Below, piece by piece: positions 10,209-20,800 of a stretch of DNA of 64,000 nt. This DNA comes from Cololabis saira (lineage: Eukaryota > Chordata > Actinopteri > Beloniformes > Belonidae): contig NC_084591.1 in the NCBI RefSeq assembly GCF_033807715.1, positions 28,484,590 to 28,548,589 of the forward strand, in the 5' to 3' direction. The notes under the pieces are model-generated. The model worked only from the letters and a program-made list of their open reading frames with translations, was not told where the DNA came from and did no database searches. Both the position numbers and the translations under genes were made by a program. Position 1 is the stretch's first letter. Each line of letters starts with the position of its first letter.

Positions 10209-11853
10209 TGACAATAAACCTTCGACGGAAACTCCTTTTCCAGACCAACGACACAACCAGCGACTCTATCTAAATTTTCAAAGGTAAGGGATCCATTTAA
10301 ATCCCAAATTATTGTTTCTGGGCTGTTGTCGAAAGTCTGTGAACTGGAGTGCCAGAGAAAGTTGACGTTATCCTTAAATTTAGGTAAGTCCGCTGTGTGG
10401 TTGTGAAGGTTATATTTTTATTATTATTTTGTGTTATTGGGAAGGTTTTTTTAGAGATGTTTTAGGAATGCTGACAATTTCATAACACTTGAATTTGATT
10501 GTGTTGTGAGAATGTTCTGCTTCTCCTGCCTTAAGAATCTGACTCGCTCTTCTAAAAAAAGGTTTAATATCTCGGGTAACATTAAAGAGAGAAATGGCCA
10601 AGAGCGCCATGGTTGGTCTGGTACCAATAAAAAGATAGTCCAGGGGGACTATTCTTATGCATATGCAGGACGTGGGGTCCGTAAGTGTTGGAACACTGAT
10701 ATATTTGTGAGAAATAGACGTGGGGATGACACGCTCTCCCAAAATGGAGTATATTTCATTTCTGCAAGAATCGACTCGCTCTTCTTTGCATCAACAGGAA
10801 TGATTTATATGCTCAGGTAGACTGATAGTTGGAAAGTTTTTGGGAAGTTTTTCAGTTCTTTAAATACATGTATGGTAATCACGGTACCGATAGTTTTATT
10901 TGTTAGTTTTGTTTGTTACTTAGTTAGTATTAAATATTGTTAAAATAACTAAAAAGCACTTCAAACTCCCTCAGATTTGTGGAGGGATGAAGGTAGACGC
11001 CGTAATGCAGAATCTCAAATAGCTTCGCTTACTGATCAAAATAAAAAGCTGATGGCTAGAAGGATTTAAAAACACAACGCAGACGAAAAAGAAATTAGAG
11101 AACCAGTTAAATGATAAAATCAAAACCTTTATCCGGTGAAACTGATTAAAGAATCAAATGACGATGACACTTCTGATGACGACTGGATTTTACAAAAATC
11201 CAAGATCTGTTGCCTACAAAATTTGGAGCCAAATAATGGTAAGAGATTTTAAATTAATAAACAAAATGGCTAGAGGAAACAGCGGTTAAACTAACTTTGC
11301 CACATGATTTGAAAAGTAAAGTACTTGATGCGCAAAGTACTTGATGCTTGTAGAATTCCCTTTTAATCCCACAGCTGTTGCCAAAATCACACCAGAGCAA
11401 GCTCAGACCTTTTTTCACAGTATTTATTGCCTTAACAGTTCAAAGGGAAAATTGATAATCCCAGGGACTTTATGCTAAAACAATTTTGACAGCAAAAGAG
11501 AATTGTGGTCTGTCACGAGATCAGATTGATGGATTCCCTCCAGGGTACATGCAAAATATATATTTGCTAATTGCCCTCCACAAAGGGTAGGCCTGGATAA
11601 CGCAAAAAAAAGAATCTGAAATGTATGAAAATACTAATGTCTTTTTCAAAAGTGTTTCCTACACAGGTTGAGCGCTGAGAGGAGGCGCAGAGGAAACAGC
11701 CAATGATCGGCTCCCATTGGGGTGAGCCAAATCAGAACATCCCAATTTACATAATCTTATCCTGCCTATGGTAAAATTCATCATGTAAGTGCATGGAAAT
11801 CTGTCTGTGGCCTACTATAACGTCTCTGAATGCATGTATAACTAATCTCTAAC
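10209..11853 (+). other. retroviral leader and unrecognised, presumably gag/pol-derived sequence
   Basis: AAAGGTAAGG at about 10279-10288 could be the major splice donor. The rest is interrupted by many stops. An acid-rich stretch (about 11158-11190) and short frames such as 10506-10820 give no family match that I can defend. A local duplication of AAAGTACTTGATGC occurs at about 11318-11348. No zinc knuckle, protease DSG/DTG or YxDD motif was found. Confidence 0.45.
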
Positions 11854-12441
11854 TAGAGGTGTCAAGTAACGAAGTACAAATACCTCATTACCTTACTTAA
11901 GTAGAACTTTTGGTTGTGTATGCTTCACTGGAGTAATTATTTTTCAGACGGTTTTTACTTTTACTCCTTACATTTTCACGCAATTATCTTTACTTTTTAC
12001 TCCTTACGTTTTAAAAAAAACAGCCTTACTCTATTTCATTTCGGCCTTTAAAAAACTATCCAGTTAAATTGTGCCATCCGGATAGAGTGAATTTGGTTGT
12101 GGTTGGATGAGAAGTATAAACATATTTGGTTTGTACGTGTCTGCTCTCTGAAACACATGTTAATGCTCAATAGTACACATATATGGTTCTTTAATATATT
12201 TGCATTATACTAAGATGCATTCATTTTCAATGGCTTGTAGCCTTAATGGTTTTTCCCCGCTTATATTACTTTTACTTTTATACTTTAAGTACTTTTGAAA
12301 CCAGTACTTTATACTTTTACTAGAAAAAATGTATATATAATAAATTTTGAGTTGATACTTCAACTTCTACAGGAGTATTTTTGAACTCTAATATCTATAC
12401 TTCTACCTGAGTAATGAATGTGAATACTTTTGACACCTCTG
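11854..12441. mobile_element. hAT MITE nested in the retrovirus
   Basis: The ends are TAGAGGTGTCAA and TTGACACCTCTG, flanked by TCTCTAAC (11846-11853) and TCTTTAAC (12442-12449), a 7-of-8 target duplication. The interior has mirrored AAGTA/TACTT-rich arms like those of the hAT MITE at 198-1266, so the two are relatives. It lies between the unrecognised front part and the RNase H remnant. Its duplicated target has already diverged while the LTRs have not, so it was probably inside the template that moved. Confidence 0.75.
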
Positions 12442-12453
12442 TCTTTAACACTC

Positions 12454-12962
12454 GTCCTGACCTTTCCTGTTTTCCTCACTGACGGCTCTGCTTATAAAGA
12501 TGGAATACCATACGCAGGTTATACAATTTGTGATAATTCTTAATTGTTGAAAGCGCCCCCCTCTCCAGCTCCACCCAAGTAGATGAAACTATATACTGAT
12601 CAAAAGGTAAAACTGTTACAATCTATACAGATTCCAGATATGCTTTTGGTTGTGTATATTGTATTTTATAGATTTTATATATTGTGGGCGAACCGAGCAT
12701 TTATCTCATCCTCGGAGATAAATGTGGTTAATTGATTGGTGAACTGTTACAAGCCTGTCAACTACCTTCATCTATTGCTTTGTTAAATGTGAAGCCCACA
12801 CCCAGTCCAACCCTGTTTTAACTAGGCAATGCTTCAGCTGACCATGCAGCAAAAGAAACTGCCAAATTTGGCTTACCTGTCTATGTAAAACTTTGCCCTT
12901 CTATACCCACTAACGACCTGGTTTCTCCTAATGATGTAGCTCTCCTACAAGAAGACTACTGA
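12454..12962 (+). pseudogene. retroviral pol remnant, RNase H domain
   Basis: Conceptual translation starts with VFLTDGSAYKDG and AGYTI, then TDSRYAFG about 150 bases later, then ASADHAAKETA near 12826-12860. These correspond to three of the acidic-residue blocks of a gammaretrovirus-type RNase H (TDGS, TDSRYA, AD.AAK). Stops occur after DNS and again after the second block, and the part that should hold the conserved glutamate helix is shortened. The domain would degrade the RNA strand during reverse transcription; this copy cannot be functional. The RT core that should precede it is absent. Confidence 0.8.
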
Positions 12963-13007
12963 GGTGAAGGAAAAACGGATTGTAGCATTCCCATGGTTGT
13001 AAAAATG

Positions 13008-13066
13008 TAAATAATTTGTGGGTCAGCAACGACGGCCGCGTTGTTGCACCCACATCCTTGTACCCG
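13008..13066 (+). pseudogene. retroviral integrase N-terminal scrap
   Basis: A short frame reads NLWVSNDGRVVAPTSLYP and is then stopped by TGA/TAG. It matches the segment just ahead of the zinc-binding HHCC region of gammaretroviral integrases. The HHCC residues and the DDE catalytic core are missing, because the sequence switches at about 13070-13090 to the LTR-like block. The order relative to RNase H and the integrase C-terminus is as expected. Confidence 0.6.
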
Positions 13067-13092
13067 TGATAGCTGATGAGCAAAAGGGGGAA

Positions 13093-13500
13093 TGTGTCAG
13101 ATAGTGTTGAAAGACTGATAAGCTCCAAGATTTGCATCCTATAAAAATATTGCAAACATTATCAACACTTCCCCCCACCGTGATTTTTTTTGAAGCTCTG
13201 CAAATAGACATTATGTGAGGGATATGAAATTATTCTTGTATGAAAATGTTCATGTATGAAAATGTTTTTGTATGTGCAGAGAATTTTAAACTGGACTTAA
13301 ATGGACAATGTTGACACCTGTTAACACCCATTAGGAAGCACAAAACTCACGCTTCATGAAAGGATTATGGGTAGACCTATGACCATACCAAGCAATTCAG
13401 TTCGGTATATATGAAGAAGATGGACTTCCATGCCATGGATGAATCCATGATATCATTCTGTTGTACTCTAAACTTTTGCTGTCCAGTCAATCCACAGACA
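13093..13500 (+). repeat. candidate second LTR-like block preceded by a polypurine-like tract
   Basis: AAAAGGGGGAA at 13082-13092 looks like a retroviral polypurine tract and is followed directly by TGTGTCAGATAG. The block ends CCACAGACA at 13500, after which integrase C-terminal coding resumes. It includes three TTGTATGAAAATGTT-type repeats (about 13237-13273) and a TATA-like GGTATATATGAAG near 13403. It is unlike the 567-bp LTRs. No flanking duplication was found, so this could be a solo LTR, a recombination junction or neither. Confidence 0.35.
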
Positions 13501-13504
13501 AGTA

Positions 13505-13849
13505 AAAGCTGTCCAGTCTCCTCCTAGTCACAAACCGTGCCATAACCTCCAACCCGGCAACTGGGTCTGTGTCAGGGAGTTCCGACGGAAAAACGCCCTG
13601 AAACCTCGCTGGTCTAAACCTCAACACGTCCTGCTCACCACCAACACCGCCGTCAAGTGTGAGGGGCGTCTAACCTGGTTCCACGCATCCCACTGCAAGA
13701 ACACAACTCCTCGACCATGCAGCGGAAACCAGCCGATTCCTTCTTCTTCCTGCCCGGAAGTAGCTGAGCTCCAGCACCTGGGACCTCTGCAGAGGAGCAG
13801 GGGAGCAGGGGAGCAGGGGAGCAAAGGAGCAGCACAGGCCAAACTGTGA
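13505..13849 (+). pseudogene. retroviral integrase C-terminal domain remnant
   Basis: An open frame of about 115 codons contains CHNLQPGNWVCVREFRRK, then KPRWSKPQHVLLTTNTAVK and TWFHASHCK. This is the SH3-like C-terminal domain of gammaretrovirus-type integrases, which binds DNA nonspecifically; the LQPGxWV and W.HASHCK motifs are characteristic. It ends at TGA 13847-13849 after a GAGCAGG-type short repeat (about 13790-13825). The stop overlaps the first codons of the Env frame, as in many gammaretroviruses where pol and env overlap. The catalytic core is missing. Confidence 0.8.
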
Positions 13850-14692
13850 CTCCACATGCTCTCCTTCTGAAGAACCGCTTGTTAAGCCTAAAACCAGCCA
13901 AAATCCACTATTATAACTACCTTGCTACAATGGTTAATCGCTGTTCCATACCTCTACCAAAAGGTGTTTACTGGATTTGTGGCATGAAGGCTTACGAATA
14001 TCTTCCAAACGATTGGTCTGGTATATGTGGTCTGGGCCATGTGGTACCAGCCATGAGAATCGTCGCTGTACCACCGAAAGTTCGCATTGTTAAAAGAGAA
14101 TTGTACACTCACACCCAAACACCATGGACAAGATTTTTTGGTGCCCTCGTTCCAAATTACGGAGTCATGGCAGCTTTGGATCAGATAAGGGACCTATCTC
14201 ATGCAGTTGAAGACTTAGCAAATACCACAGCAAAGGGCATGTCTATGCTTTCACAAGAGATGACTGCTGTAAGGATGATGGCCTTGCAAAACCGTGCTGC
14301 ATTGGACTACTTATTAGCTTCTCAAGGGGGAACTTGTGCTGTGATTAAAACTGAATGCTGTACCTTTATACCTAACCACAATGCCACCATTCAAGAAATA
14401 ACAGATCACTTGAAAAACATTGCTAACACATTACATACACCTGTCACGACTAGTTTGTTTGGTTGGTTTAGAGAACAGTTAGGACACGTTGGTTACTTGA
14501 TATTTGAATTTGCTTTATTGGGGCTTGTACTCCTAATTGTTATTTGGCTTCTGATTACATGTCTAAGGTTCACTTGCAAAATATGTATGGCTCAAACTAC
14601 TACTAAAATCATGTACTCCACTGTAATTCCACCTCTACCGCCAGTGGAGGAGGAAAATTCAGACTTTCTGTTCAAAATTGAGATTGACTGTA

Positions 14693-14697
<5 letters not shown>
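13846..14697 (+). pseudogene. env: retroviral Env, 3' part of SU plus complete TM subunit, open frame
   Basis: The 283-codon frame opens at GTG; the first ATG is codon 29 (13930). Residues about 33-75 resemble the C-terminal end of SU (YWICG, then LGHVVPA). A basic stretch near residue 83-86 is a weak furin-site candidate. Then come a heptad-rich helix, an immunosuppressive-type segment beginning LQNRAALDYL, the C-X6-CC motif (Cys164, Cys171, Cys172) and a membrane span at about 214-238. There is a 45-residue cytoplasmic tail. C-X6-CC marks gamma-type Env with a disulfide-linked TM. The signal peptide and most of the receptor-binding SU are absent, so entry function is not expected. The frame has no stop, unlike pol. 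Confidence 0.8.

Positions 14698-14724
<27 letters not shown>
14696..14724 (+). repeat. 29-bp poly(A) run at the Env stop
   Basis: The A run starts within the TAA stop codon of the Env frame and is followed by 8 bases, TTGTGAAT, before the 3' LTR. No G-rich polypurine tract precedes the LTR here. Confidence 0.9.
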
Positions 14725-14727
<3 letters not shown>

Positions 14728-14732
14728 TGAAT

Positions 14733-15299
14733 TGATGAGGCCCCCTGCAGACCCCTGCGGGGACACGACGCCGCCCTGCGGACGGCTCCTGAACTCCCCC
14801 TCAGCTCATTGACATGCAATTCCAGTTGCTAAGGACCCCTGCCCCTGCAGACCCCCTGCGGGGACACGACGCCGCCCTGCGGACGGCTCCTGAACTCCCC
14901 CTCAGCTCATTGACATGCAATTCCAGTTGCTAAGGACCCCTGCCCCTGCAGACCCCCTGCGGGGACACGACGCCGCCCTGCGGACGGCTCCTGAACTCCC
15001 CCTCAGCTCATTGACATGCAATTCCAGTTGCTAAGGACCCCTGCCGGTACGACACCTTGCCGGCAACGCATTGTCTCCCTGCTGGGACAGGCACCAGCTT
15101 CCAGCCCCCGCAAGGCCACGCCTCTGACTTGTTTAATTCTGTTGTTTGTTCTTGTATATAAAAAAGCTTGTTACGAACCATTTCGATGTCAGCCACCGAA
15201 CCAGACACTGTCTGTATCTGTCTGCTGAACGCCGGCTAGAATAAAATCTCTCAATACCACAGCGGACTCTTGAACTGGACTTTGTAATATTCCTCAACA
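14733..15299 (+). repeat. 3' LTR of the endogenous retrovirus
   Basis: Identical along its full 567 bp to the 5' LTR (constant offset 5112), including the three 101-bp units, the TATA-like box at 15153-15163 and AATAAA at 15240-15245. Directly followed by the right target copy GTAC. The identity is the main evidence that the insertion is young or has undergone gene conversion. Confidence 0.92.
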
Positions 15300-15303
15300 G
15301 TAC

Positions 15304-16110
15304 TCACTCTGCTGTCATTACTCGGCTTCCTAAACCAATCAGACACATAACTGCCAGTCACGCCAGTTGAAAGATGTTTCTTTTAGAACTGGATTGTGTC
15401 TCAGGGATGCTGACCCAACTTGGGGATAAATACCAAAGTTGGAGTTTTGAGAACATATCTGCAGATGCCTTTAATGCTTGCATTAGTAAAAAAAGTTGTT
15501 TTAACATTTTTAAATAAAACAATTGGCTTATGCTATTTACACCCAGGTGCAAGTACTGATGCGTAGGCTATTTACACCCTGCTACCAATATCAATGTATG
15601 CTATTGTAGGTTAAATGCCCCATGTAATGCCACATGGAATGGCTTCAAACCTACAAGCAGCTCAACAGTGATTGACAAGTATTCACACCACTTTTGATAA
15701 ATTTAATTTCTTCAAAATATCTTACAATGACATAAGAGCAAAAATTGTTCATACAAAAGTGTGAGAGCAGACGTTTGTCTGGCTCTATTGTTTGACATGG
15801 GCAAGTGAAAAAGCACCTTCTGTTGCAGACACGTTGGTGCACATGCGAATGGGCAACACATTTGTTTTCATGTGTCAACAGGGTGTAAATAGCTCAGCTA
15901 GTGGGGGCTTGCTATTTTCCCTGGTGCAAATAGTGACTCCAAAAACAATTTTCATTGATTGCTTACTCATTATCCATCTCTTAAAGTAACGGCTGAAAAC
16001 TGGGCAGTTTAAAAAAGGTTTTAAACTTTTGAAAGTCAGGAAAGGCAGTAATATGGGACCTTGTCTTTAATATTGTAAGTAATTTTTTTTTTCTAACTTT
16101 CACAGTTTTA
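15304..16110. other. spacer with a possible foldback repeat
   Basis: GCTATTTACACCCTG at 15567-15581 is inverted as CAGGGTGTAAATAGC at 15879-15893, and a related GCTATTTACACCCAGG lies at about 15533. This could be an old MITE, but I could not define ends or a target duplication. Nothing else is recognised. Confidence 0.35.
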
Positions 16111-16297
16111 AAATATCAAATTTGGGGGGCTTCCGGTTGGTGAGCAGATGGAGTAGACGTGTTTCGTGAGTGCTCCCGTAAATGCCAAACTTTTTAAACC
16201 ACCAAGCCCTCAAACTTTCAAACTTTTTCCTTTAAAAGGGATTCCCTGTTGCTGTTTTTCTTTTTTTTTGTCTCGAACGAGCCCACTTACCTCCGAG

Positions 16298-17104
16298 ATG
16301 GCTTCGAAGAGCGGCAAGTCGGGAAAAAAGGACGATGCTGGCGCTGTCTTAACCCTGGCGGCCATTACCACGTTGCTGGAGGAACACCGCGCTGCCCTGG
16401 CCGCCGAGTTCAAAAATACTTTCAGTCAGCTCGACTCCAAACTCGACCAAACGCGGCTCGCGGTCGAGGACCATGGCCAACGGGTTTCGTCCCTTGAACT
16501 CGCCACAGAAGACCTCAGCCAGCGAGTTACGGACCTGGAAGGCATCTGCTCGACTCTACGGGATGATAATGCTCGGCTGAAGGCTAAGGTGGTGGATTTG
16601 GAAAGCCGAAGCAGAAGGCAGAACATCCGTATCCTGGGCTTACCGGAGTCTACCGAATGCGGGTCTCCAACGGCTTTCTTCTCCAAACTGCTGTGTGAGG
16701 TGTTCGGGAACGATACGCTGCCGTCACCGCCAGAGATAGACAGAGCGCACCGCTCGCTCGCCGCCAAGCCGGCCCCGGGACAGAGACCGCGTCCGGTCAT
16801 CCTCCGCCTTCACCGGTACCAGACGAAAGATATCCTCATCAGGGAGGCGCGCCGGAGAGGAAAGGTGGAATATCGCGGCCACCCCATCCGGATAGTGGAG
16901 GATTACAGCCCCGAAGTTGCCAGCCAACGAGCAGAATACAGCGGAGTCATGTCGGAGCTATACCAGCTGGGTCTGAAGCCGGCTCTGCTCTTCCCCGCCC
17001 GGCTCCGGCTCACGCTGTCCGGGGGGGCCAGGAAGTGGATCGGCTCCGTGGATGAGGCGCGCAAATTCATCACGAGTCGCAGCAAAACTTCAAACCCGCC
17101 TTAA
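16298..17104 (+). CDS. L1-type ORF1 RNA-binding protein
   Basis: From the ATG at 16298 the frame gives 268 residues starting MASKSGKSGKKDDAG; the same frame is open further upstream to a GTG at 16166, which I do not favour. Residues about 15-110 form a long coiled coil with heptad leucines and valines, including TLLEEHRAAL, LEDL-type and VVDLESRSRR turns. After RRQNIRILGLPE comes an RRM-like domain, then a C-terminal domain with RPVILRLHRYQTKD and the basic ARRRGKVEYRGHPIRI. This is the trimeric nucleic-acid chaperone architecture of L1 ORF1p, which coats the LINE RNA and assists target-primed reverse transcription. No zinc knuckle is present. The GC content is much higher than in the flanks, so the frame is clearly coding. 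Confidence 0.88.
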   Translation: MASKSGKSGKKDDAGAVLTLAAITTLLEEHRAALAAEFKNTFSQLDSKLDQTRLAVEDHGQRVSSLELATEDLSQRVTDLEGICSTLRDDNARLKAKVVDLESRSRRQNIRILGLPESTECGSPTAFFSKLLCEVFGNDTLPSPPEIDRAHRSLAAKPAPGQRPRPVILRLHRYQTKDILIREARRRGKVEYRGHPIRIVEDYSPEVASQRAEYSGVMSELYQLGLKPALLFPARLRLTLSGGARKWIGSVDEARKFITSRSKTSNPP

Positions 17105-17873
17105 CGGGACCGTTGGAGGCTGTCACGGCTCCGCCTGCAGCCCGGTGCGGCTCACTGACGCTCACGGACTGACTTTTTTTTTTCTCTCTTTTTTTTTTTT
17201 TTTTTTTTTACGTGAGCCACATTATTCCTGAGGGGAGGGTGAGTAACCCCGCGACAACCAGTATTTTCTCTGTTGTTAGTTGGACTGCCCTTTTGCAAAT
17301 ATTATTAATTTGCAGTTCTTCTTGGCTATTTGAGGGAAGGGGGACAATAAGTGGTGAAGAGGGAGAAAAGAAAAAAAAGAAAAAAAAAAAAAAAAAAAAG
17401 CTTTTCCGATTTACCTATAAGTTTTGTAATAATTGTAAGCTGTTAACCTTACTTTTACGCTGCTTAAGTCGGACGTTTTATATTTTATATTTTTGTACAA
17501 ATATTTCTGGGCTCATATCGGGACTTCCAGGTCAAGATTTGAGAGGGTATTTCTTTTTTTTATTTATATCTACACGTTTTAAGGTGCTAATATGTATACA
17601 CCCATGATACGGGAGCAAAAGCTGTTAGTGTGTAGGATTGGAAGATGCGTTATTGCACTTTGTTTGTTTTGAAGAGCTTGCTGCTTTTTTTTTATTTTTC
17701 TATAGCAGCTGTCTTAGTTGGGGGGGGTGGGTCGGGGGGATATGTCACTGCCAGAAACTTTGCATTAACTCTTTTCAACTCATTACTTAATGTGGGTCAC
17801 ATTCAACCTCCTTTCCGTTTTCTTTTTTTCTGCCTAGTTCATTGTGCACACCTAATTTTTCTTCTTAGATATT
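17105..17873 (+). other. L1 inter-ORF region
   Basis: 769 bp between ORF1 stop and ORF2 start, longer than in mammalian L1. It contains T-runs (about 17174-17210), an A-run (about 17380-17399) and G-rich GGGGGGGTGGGTCGGGGGG at about 17719. It may hold an internal ribosome entry or reinitiation function, but nothing in the sequence proves this. Confidence 0.6.
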
Positions 17874-20800
17874 ATGAGTAGATACTTGAAGTTGGTGAGC
17901 TGGAATGTTAAGGGTCTGAATCACCCTGTTAAAAGGAAGAGGATCTTCTCACATCTAAAACACCTTAAAACAGAAATAGCCTTTCTACAAGAAACTCATA
18001 TTCGCAGTTCTGATAATAGCCGCCTGTTCCCGAGGTGGTCAGGGCAGAGATTTCACTCCTCCTTTCAAGCTAAGGCCCGAGGAGTTTCAGTTCTGATCAG
18101 TCAGGATGTTTCATTTGAGCAGCACAATGTGATTTCTGACAAGTTTGGTCGCTACGTGATCGTTTCTGGGAAATTATTCAATACATTGGTCGTACTTGTG
18201 AACGTTTATGCCCCTAATTCAGATGATGCAGTCTTTTTTGAACGACTGTTTTCACTGCTCCCTGACCTTAATACATATTCTCTCATACTGGGTGGTGATT
18301 TTAATTGCTGGCTCGACCCAGTCCTAGACCGATCCTCTACCAACCCCGGCACAGCAAGTAAGTCAGCCCGTCTTATTCAGGCGTTCCTTTCTGACTACGG
18401 TGTTTGTGATGTGTGGCGTTCTTTACATCCATGTGACAGAGAATACTCCTTTTTCTCACAAGTGCACCACACATACTCGAGGATTGATTATTTTTTTATT
18501 GATAATCAACTGATTCCCCTGGTTCATTCCTGTGCTTATCAGAGCATTGTCATTTCCGACCACGCTCCTGTGGTTCTAACCATGTCCCTTCCTGACCTAC
18601 CTCAGAGAGACAGACAGTGGCGATTCAATTCAACTCTGCTGTCGGACACAAATTTTGTTAAATCTATGGAAACGGAAATAGCCTTTTTCCTATCCACGAA
18701 TATGACTCCAGGAATGTCTAGTCTAACTGTCTGGGACTCCCTCAAGGCTTATCTCCGGGGACAGATTATATCCTACACTGCTAGGGTGAGGCAAAAATCT
18801 TATAGGGAGCGATCAGACCTTGCCCGCCAAATCAAAGAGGTCGATGAAGAATATTCTCGGACTAAATCCCCAGATCTTTACAAAAAGCGGCTAGAACTTA
18901 AAACTAAATTTGACCTGCTTACAACTCACCCAATTGAACAGTCACTTCTGAAAAGTAAAACCAGGTTTTATGTTTATGGAGACAAATCTGACAAATTATT
19001 AGCCAACCAACTTAAAGGCTCTAAGGCTAAACAAAATATTTCTAAGATTCGATTACCAAATGGCCATGTAACTACAGACCACTTACTCATAAATGAAGCA
19101 TTCAGGGACTTTTATACCCAGCTATACACCTCGGAATCTCAGACTGATCGAGATGAGATTGCAGACTTTTTAAATAGTCTTAGTATTCCCAGTCTTTCAC
19201 CAGATCTAAGGAAGACATTAGAAGAACCGATATCCCTGATGGAAATTACTCGAGCCATTTCTTCACTGCAGTCGGGTAAATGTCCTGGCCCTGATGGCTT
19301 CCCGGCGGAATTTCTAAAGAAATTTTCTACTCTGCTTTCCCCACTGCTATCTACAGTTCTTTCAGAATCCTTCAGCCACGGTTCCCTCCCTCCTTCTTTT
19401 TCGGAGGCCTGCATCACCCTCATAGCTAAAAAAGGGAAGGATCCTACTGAATGCGCCTCCTACAGGCCCATCTCCCTCTTAAACACAGATGCTAAAATCC
19501 TAGCTAAAGTCCTAGCCCATAGGCTGGAGAATGCCCTCCCCACAATTATATCTGAAGACCAAACTGGCTTCATTAAAGGTAGGCAGTCTTACTTCAACAC
19601 AAGGCGACTGTTCAATATTATCTACTCTGCCTCTGAGGCTATCCCTGAATGCGTTGTCTCTCTGGATGCGGAGAAAGCATTTGATCGCGTCCAATGGGAT
19701 TATCTCTTTGCTGTGCTGGACAGGTTTGGTTTTGGTCCGAACTTTGCTCTGTGGATTAAACTTCTCTATTTACACCCAACAGCCTCAATTCGTACTAACT
19801 CTCAACGGTCAAAACCATTTAATCTGCATCGTGGAACCCGTCAGGGGTGCCCCCTTAGTCCCATGCTTTTTGACATGGCTATCGAACCGCTTGCCACAGC
19901 GCTCCGATCTTGTGAGGATGTGTCCGGTATCTGGAGAGGTGGCAGGGAACATAAGGTCTCGCTTTATGCCGATGACCTCTTGCTTTTCATCTCTCACCCT
20001 CTGGCCTCATTACCCCCTGCGCTGTCACTTCTCAGTCAGTTTGGGAAACTCTCAGGCTATAAACTGAATCTCAGCAAAAGTGAGCTTTTCCCTACCAATC
20101 TCGAATCGCATGCTTTAGACCTTTCCAATTTTCCCTTTAAAATCGCAAATGACAAATTCTCCTATTTAGGCATATCTGTGACAAGGAAACACAAAGACCT
20201 GCTCCAAGAGAATCTTATCTCATTGTTAAATGAGACCAAACAAACCCTTACACAATGGTCACCCCTGTCAATGTCTCTTGTGGGTCGCATCAATTCAGTT
20301 AAAATGACCATTTTACCTAAATTTTTGTACCTTTTCCAGACCTTACCACTCTTTATTCCTGGTTCTTTTTTTCAGTCCCTTGACTCAGTTATATCTACAT
20401 ACCTATGGCGGGGTAAACGGCCACGTTTGAACAAAACTCACCTTCAAAAAATTAAGTCTGCAGGTGGTCTGGCCCTCCCAAACTTTCGTTATTATTATTG
20501 GGCTGCTAACCTGCGCTGCCTTGCATTTTGGTCCTTCTACTGCGACGGCGCTGACCGCCCTGACTGGGTGGCGATGGAGTTACATCCAACTGATGACCTG
20601 TCAATTCCTGCCCTACTCGGCTCCTCACTTCCACTTCCTTCACTTAAATCAATCAAAAACCCAGTGGTTAAACATTCTCTTAGAATTTGGGCCCAATTTA
20701 GGAAGTTTTTTGGTTTTCAAAGCTTCTCTCTTCTTAGCCCCATTGCATCAAATCACTTTTTCAAACCATCCCTTGAGGACCCCACCTTCCAGGAATGGCA

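Larger units (their letters stand above)
9617..15303 (+). mobile_element. defective gamma-type endogenous retrovirus with identical LTRs
   Basis: Two 567-bp LTRs (9621-10187 and 14733-15299) read identical base for base, start TG and end CA, and are flanked by the same 4 bp GTAC (9617-9620 and 15300-15303), as expected for gammaretrovirus-like integrases. A primer-binding site follows the 5' LTR. The 4.5-kb interior keeps only pieces in collinear order: RNase H, an integrase N-terminal scrap, the integrase C-terminal domain, then an Env frame. No gag, protease or RT core is recognised. A hAT MITE (11854-12441) and an LTR-like block (13093-13500) sit inside. Identical LTRs mean the insertion is recent, so the internal damage probably predates it. 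Confidence 0.9.
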
